DNA from: Streptomyces sp. SID8374
Lineage (GTDB): Bacteria; Actinomycetota; Actinomycetes; Streptomycetales; Streptomycetaceae
Length of the DNA stretch: 64,000 bases
Assembly: GCF_009865135.1 (NCBI RefSeq)
Contig: NZ_WWGH01000002.1
Location: forward strand, 1,550,001 to 1,614,000
Reading direction: 5' to 3'
Position numbers and translations under genes: made by a program
The notes under the pieces: generated by a model
Told to the model about the DNA's origin: nothing
Databases searched by the model: none
The model's input: the letters and a program-made list of their open reading frames with translations, nothing else
Shown here: positions 62,283 through 64,000 of the stretch, piece after piece
Layout of the letters: each line of letters starts with the position of its first letter
Numbering within the stretch: the first letter of the stretch is position 1

Positions 62283-64000
62283 TCATGCGCCGTCCGGCGG
62301 CCAGGTCGTACGGTCGCCGACGTGGTCGAATTCCGCCAGCTCGTCGGCGAGGACGTCGAAGTGGGGGAGCGGGGCCCACAGGCCGCGCTCACCGATGACG
62401 TAGATGCGGCGCTTGGCGCGGCTCGCGGCGACATTGAGCAGATGCGGGGTGCGGGCCGCCCACTCGCGGGCTCCGGGACGGCCGCCGCCGAGCACGAGGA
62501 TGACGACGTCGGCCTCCTTGCCCTGCGCCCGGTGGACGGTGGCGCAGCGTTCCTCCAGGAGCTCGGCGGTCCAGCCGTCGCGGCCGCGGCAGACCTTCTT
62601 GCACTCGGCGACCAGGGCCCGGAACGGAGCGATGACGCGGATGCGCTCGACGCCCACGCCGTGCCGGTCCAGAAGGTCGAGGACGAACTCGAAGGCACGG
62701 CGGTCGCGCTCGCCCCACGGGGCGTCGGCCGGGCGGGCGGGGTCGTCCGTGTTGAGCCAGCGGCTGGGCAGCAGCCCGTCCCGCTCCTCGTCGGGGAATG
62801 CCTTGGGGGCGGTGCCGTAGACCATGAGGCCGTCGTAGGCGACCTCGTTGCTGACGGTGAACATCGGTTCCTCGCAGCGGCGGTGCACACGCAGCGGTGA
62901 ACCCACCCAGACATGCTCGTCGTCCCCGCCCGGGGCCGGCAGGTAGGTGCCGTAGCGGTTGGTCCGGTCGGCCACGGCCTGCGCCGAGGTGGCCGAGGGC
63001 AGCCACCGCTCGTCGACGCCGTAGGCGCGCAGCAGCCTGCGTTGCAGAGCGGCGGGCATGGTGACGACGGGTTCGAGCTGGAGAGGATCGCCGACCAGCA
63101 CGGCACGGCGGGCGCGCCACAGCGCCCCCACGGCGGCCTGCGGGGTGGCCTGCCCGGCCTCGTCGACGAGCAGCCAGCCGATCGACTCCCGGCCCAGGCG
63201 CGCGAACATGCTGCCGACCGAGGAGAACGTGGTGGAGACGACGGGCACCACGAGGAAGAGGGTCTGCCAGGCGTGCTCGACCTCTTCGTCGGGCAGCGGC
63301 CCGCCGGTTCCCGCCATCAGCTCCATGAGCACCTGGAGATTGCCCCGGACCTTTTTCGCGGCCCCGGCCATGAAGGCGCGGTGCAGGTCGAGAGCGCGCA
63401 GGAACAGGTCGCTACGCGCGGTGGACCACGCCTCGTCGGACCAGGGGGCGCCGAGTTCCTGGGCGGCTTCGTCGAGAGCCGGCCAGCCGAGCGGCAGCGA
63501 GGGCAGTGTCCGGGCCGCCTGCCGCAGCTTCTGGTGGCGGCGGTCGAGTGCTGCGATGGCGGCCCGCAGATCGTGGCGGGCCGTGTCGGCGGCCTCCCGA
63601 GCCCTCCGCAGGGCGGTCTCCGCTTCGGCCTGCCGGGCGCGCGTGCTCTGTTCGTGGGCGCGGGCGGCGGTGAGGGCGGCGGCGGCCTCACCGACGGCGG
63701 TGGCGGACCGGGAGTTCCGGCCCGCGGCCAGGGCCTCGGCGCGAACGGCTGCGGCGACCTGCGCCATGGAGTCGTCGAGGGCGGCGCGCTGCTGGACGAG
63801 CAACTGCGCGATCTCGGCCTGGGTACGCTCCTGCTGCCACTGGGCGGCCTGCCGGTCGGCGGAGCTCTGCAACAGGCGCCGCAGCCCGCCGCGCAGACCC
63901 CGCTCGACGACAGGCGGTGCGTCCTGGCGGGCCGTGAGCGCGGTGACGTGGTCGCGGTGGTGCGCGGCCATCTCCCGAGCGGCCGAGAGGTCCGCACGGG
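62283..64000 (-). CDS. UPF1-like superfamily 1 helicase, C-terminal part (gene runs off the right edge)
   Basis: 572 visible residues; the frame is open to the window end, so the N-terminus with Walker A is missing. The first ~170 visible residues are Ala/Arg/Glu/Gln-rich and look like a coiled coil. Helicase motifs follow in order: motif II 'WLLVDEAGQATPQAAVGAL', motif III 'VLVGDPLQLEPV', motif IV 'VHRRCEEPMFTVSN', motif V 'ATVHRAQGKEADVVIL' and motif VI 'LNVAASRAKRRIYVIGE'. DEAG-Q at motif II is typical of the UPF1/Dna2/SMUBP2 group, acting on DNA or RNA. Such large helicases occur in repair and in phage-defence loci; the missing neighbours would decide. The terminator of tRNA-Leu lies past its stop. 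Confidence 0.85.
   Translation of the reverse strand, partial: RADLSAAREMAAHHRDHVTALTARQDAPPVVERGLRGGLRRLLQSSADRQAAQWQQERTQAEIAQLLVQQRAALDDSMAQVAAAVRAEALAAGRNSRSATAVGEAAAALTAARAHEQSTRARQAEAETALRRAREAADTARHDLRAAIAALDRRHQKLRQAARTLPSLPLGWPALDEAAQELGAPWSDEAWSTARSDLFLRALDLHRAFMAGAAKKVRGNLQVLMELMAGTGGPLPDEEVEHAWQTLFLVVPVVSTTFSSVGSMFARLGRESIGWLLVDEAGQATPQAAVGALWRARRAVLVGDPLQLEPVVTMPAALQRRLLRAYGVDERWLPSATSAQAVADRTNRYGTYLPAPGGDDEHVWVGSPLRVHRRCEEPMFTVSNEVAYDGLMVYGTAPKAFPDEERDGLLPSRWLNTDDPARPADAPWGERDRRAFEFVLDLLDRHGVGVERIRVIAPFRALVAECKKVCRGRDGWTAELLEERCATVHRAQGKEADVVILVLGGGRPGAREWAARTPHLLNVAASRAKRRIYVIGERGLWAPLPHFDVLADELAEFDHVGDRTTWPPDGA

Overview
The window is very GC-rich (about 73%), with codons ending overwhelmingly in G or C, GTG/TTG starts next to strong GGAGG-type ribosome sites, and many 4-bp start/stop overlaps. 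Family content (UPF1-like helicase, second fused SecDF, MreB-like paralogue, LacI/ROK/LysR/AraC/XRE regulators, Tat and lipoprotein signals) points to a Streptomyces or close actinomycete chromosome. I saw no insertion sequence, prophage or CRISPR array. Fifty-two protein genes (two cut by the window edges) and one tRNA are supported.

Layout. 1-4640: a translationally coupled peptidase operon (M55 D-aminopeptidase, M20, S9, S66 LD-carboxypeptidase), probably for scavenging peptides and wall-derived peptides, closed by a strong hairpin. 4754-16900: a secreted S15/CocE hydrolase behind palindromic operators, then single-gene housekeeping and accessory functions (LapA-like, GNAT, arginase-fold, VOC, methyltransferase, PAP2-lipid kinase, a PLP-fold protein without its lysine, DedA, MBL hydrolase, membrane phosphodiesterase). 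17045-22307: a DUF1996-DUF305-lacI unit behind a 14-bp LacI palindrome, with a second palindrome in front of a divergent NAD-dependent DNA ligase. 22449-27102: an MreB-like actin homologue, a 33-bp tandem repeat array running into a secreted Pro/His-rich protein, and a fused SecDF. 27166-41609: regulators and small metabolic genes, including a LysR/BASS transporter pair with an ATC-N9-GAT box between them, fdhD, a FabH paralogue and a ROK regulator.

41889-47900 is a sugar uptake and oxidation operon: RbsA-, RbsC- and RbsB-like ABC transporter, Gfo/Idh/MocA dehydrogenase and TIM-barrel isomerase. 48184-51903 encodes a 1239-residue secreted protein with glucose/sorbosone dehydrogenase, PKD, CBM6-like, ThuA and DUF1080 domains. 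Together these suggest oxidation, isomerisation and hydrolysis of glycosides, possibly through 3-keto sugars.

51996-60591 is the most interesting region: a tightly coupled ebo-type cluster. It has eboC, eboA, eboB, eboE and eboF homologues, but instead of the usual dehydroquinate-synthase-like eboD it starts with a myo-inositol-phosphate-synthase-like gene, and it adds two TIM-barrel isomerases, one with a Tat signal. A plausible job is making and modifying a prenylated or sugar-derived metabolite and moving it across the membrane; the product is unknown. The window ends with a DUF2254 membrane protein, tRNA-Leu(GAG) with a strong terminator, and the C-terminal part of a UPF1-like superfamily 1 helicase.
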